Source: Clostridia bacterium
GTDB taxonomy: Bacteria; Bacillota; Clostridia; Christensenellales; CAG-314
Direction: 5' to 3'
NCBI GenBank assembly: GCA_017452035.1
Contig: JAFTNE010000234.1
Location: forward strand, 1 to 8,370
DNA length: 8,370 nucleotides
The notes below the pieces were generated by a model. The model worked only from the letters and a program-made list of their open reading frames with translations. It was not told where the DNA came from and searched no databases. Below are positions 8,075 to 8,370 of this stretch, piece after piece (the first letter of the stretch is position 1; every line of letters starts with the position of its first letter). Both the position numbers and the translations under genes were made by a program.

Positions 8075-8236
8075 GCCCTAGGACAAGCCGTTCTACAAAG
8101 GTAGAACAAAAACTTTTACAGTTCAATTAGTGAATAGTCGGATTTGATTATTTTGACTTTTCGCTGAGTAAGCAGTATGCATGGACAACGTGTCCAGTCA
8201 CGCAGAAGTTTCTCCGTATTGATGGAATACGTCGAG
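8061..8236 (+). other. Cluster of short hairpins around the rpsL stop and in the rpsL-rpsG gap
   Basis: The 222-nt gap 8075-8296 holds no gene that I can see. Four inverted repeats lie in or at its edge: GTCCTA/TAGGAC (8061-8066, 8079-8084) with the rpsL stop in the loop; GTTCTAC/GTAGAAC (8090-8096, 8101-8107) with loop AAAG; TGGACA/TGTCCA (8182-8187, 8191-8196) with loop ACG; and CGTATT/AATACG (8215-8220, 8226-8231) with loop GATGG, extendable by CTC/GAG across a 2-nt bulge. None is followed by a T-run. In E. coli this gap holds the S7 autoregulatory site; an equivalent here is inference. Confidence 0.55.
8122..8141 (+). repeat. Right arm of inverted repeat flanking rpsL
   Basis: TTCAATTAGTGAATAGTCGG begins 48 nt after the last base of rpsL and is the inverted partner of 7668-7686. 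In RNA the two arms could form 5, 8 and 5 base pairs separated by one mismatch and one bulge. Confidence 0.8.
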
Positions 8237-8280
8237 TTGGCTGTATTTAGTAAAAAACAAAAAATCAAACAAAATCTTAT

Positions 8281-8287
8281 AAGGAGG
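8281..8287 (+). promoter_or_regulatory. Ribosome binding site of rpsG
   Basis: AAGGAGG ends 9 nt before the ATG at 8297 and supports that start. It is preceded by an A-rich, apparently unstructured stretch from about 8250. Confidence 0.85.
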
Positions 8288-8296
8288 AAAATCTAG

Positions 8297-8370
8297 ATGC
8301 CTAGAAGAAGTGGTGTCCCCAAGAGGGACGTTCTACCAGATCCAGTGTATGGCTCTAAGGTGGTAACAAA
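8297..8370 (+). CDS. rpsG: 30S ribosomal protein S7 (3' end outside window)
   Basis: S7 initiates assembly of the 30S head by binding the 3' major domain of 16S rRNA and in E. coli represses its own operon. Only 24 codons are present, reading [20 protein letters not shown] and then KVVT. The MPRR start and the [13 protein letters not shown] segment match bacterial S7 (B. subtilis has [21 protein letters not shown], from memory). The start is fixed by the AAGGAGG at 8281. Its place after rpsL is the universal str-operon order, with fusA and tuf expected beyond the window. The unusually long gap from rpsL (222 nt) may mean separate control. Nothing odd is seen in the coding part. Confidence 0.93.
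   Translation, partial: [24 protein letters not shown]

Noticed and set aside
8153..8181. Promoter in the rpsL-rpsG gap (TTGACT, 17 nt, TATGCA)
   Set aside because: The -35 is good, but the -10 matches only 3 of 6 consensus bases and lacks an extended -10, so it is too weak to annotate.
8161..8240. tRNA or known riboswitch in the rpsL-rpsG gap
   Set aside because: There is no T-loop GTTCRA, acceptor-stem pairing or anticodon arm, and no purine, TPP, SAM, GEMM or T-box core is recognisable by eye.

Overview
The window reads as a fragment of a Bacillota chromosome, most likely an uncultured Clostridia. The proteins resemble Gram-positive homologues, the Shine-Dalgarno (SD) sites are purine-rich, and a small L7Ae-family gene sits between rpoC and rpsL, which is the classic Bacillota arrangement. 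Lineage below class is my inference. All genes are on the plus strand, in the order rpoB (5' end outside the window), rpoC, an L7Ae/YbxF-like gene, rpsL and rpsG (only its start is present).

Region by region: 2-3397 is the beta subunit of RNA polymerase, ending in an 89-residue, extremely acidic tail with four D/S-x-L-F repeats. A strong SD follows, then rpoC at 3418-7190, whose reading frame is broken once near 4089/4090 by what looks like one missing base. Between rpoC and the next gene, a 12-bp hairpin terminator (7214-7250) contains in its 3' arm the -35 box of a well-formed promoter (7239-7267). That promoter drives the L7Ae-like gene (7283-7522) from an almost leaderless transcript. A 177-nt gap follows with a hairpin and a second candidate promoter. 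rpsL (7700-8074) is collinear with S12 across its whole length but has an in-frame TGA exactly where the conserved Cys34 codon should be. A 222-nt gap with several short perfect hairpins leads to rpsG at 8297.

Together the genes supply the catalytic half of RNA polymerase and the decoding-centre proteins of the 30S subunit. Internal promoters apparently separate the polymerase module from the ribosomal module. The most notable unexplained signals are the TGA in rpsL, two further changes at S12 positions I regard as near-invariant (57 and 63), an Arg at position 88 (a known streptomycin-resistance state), and a near-perfect 19/20-nt inverted repeat that brackets rpsL. The rpoC frameshift and the rpsL TGA both lie in essential genes, so consensus error must be excluded before biological explanations are entertained. 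The four apparent natural stops are TAA, TAG, TAG and TAA. All recognisable Trp codons are TGG and all Cys codons TGC or TGT, so there is no sign of general TGA reassignment.
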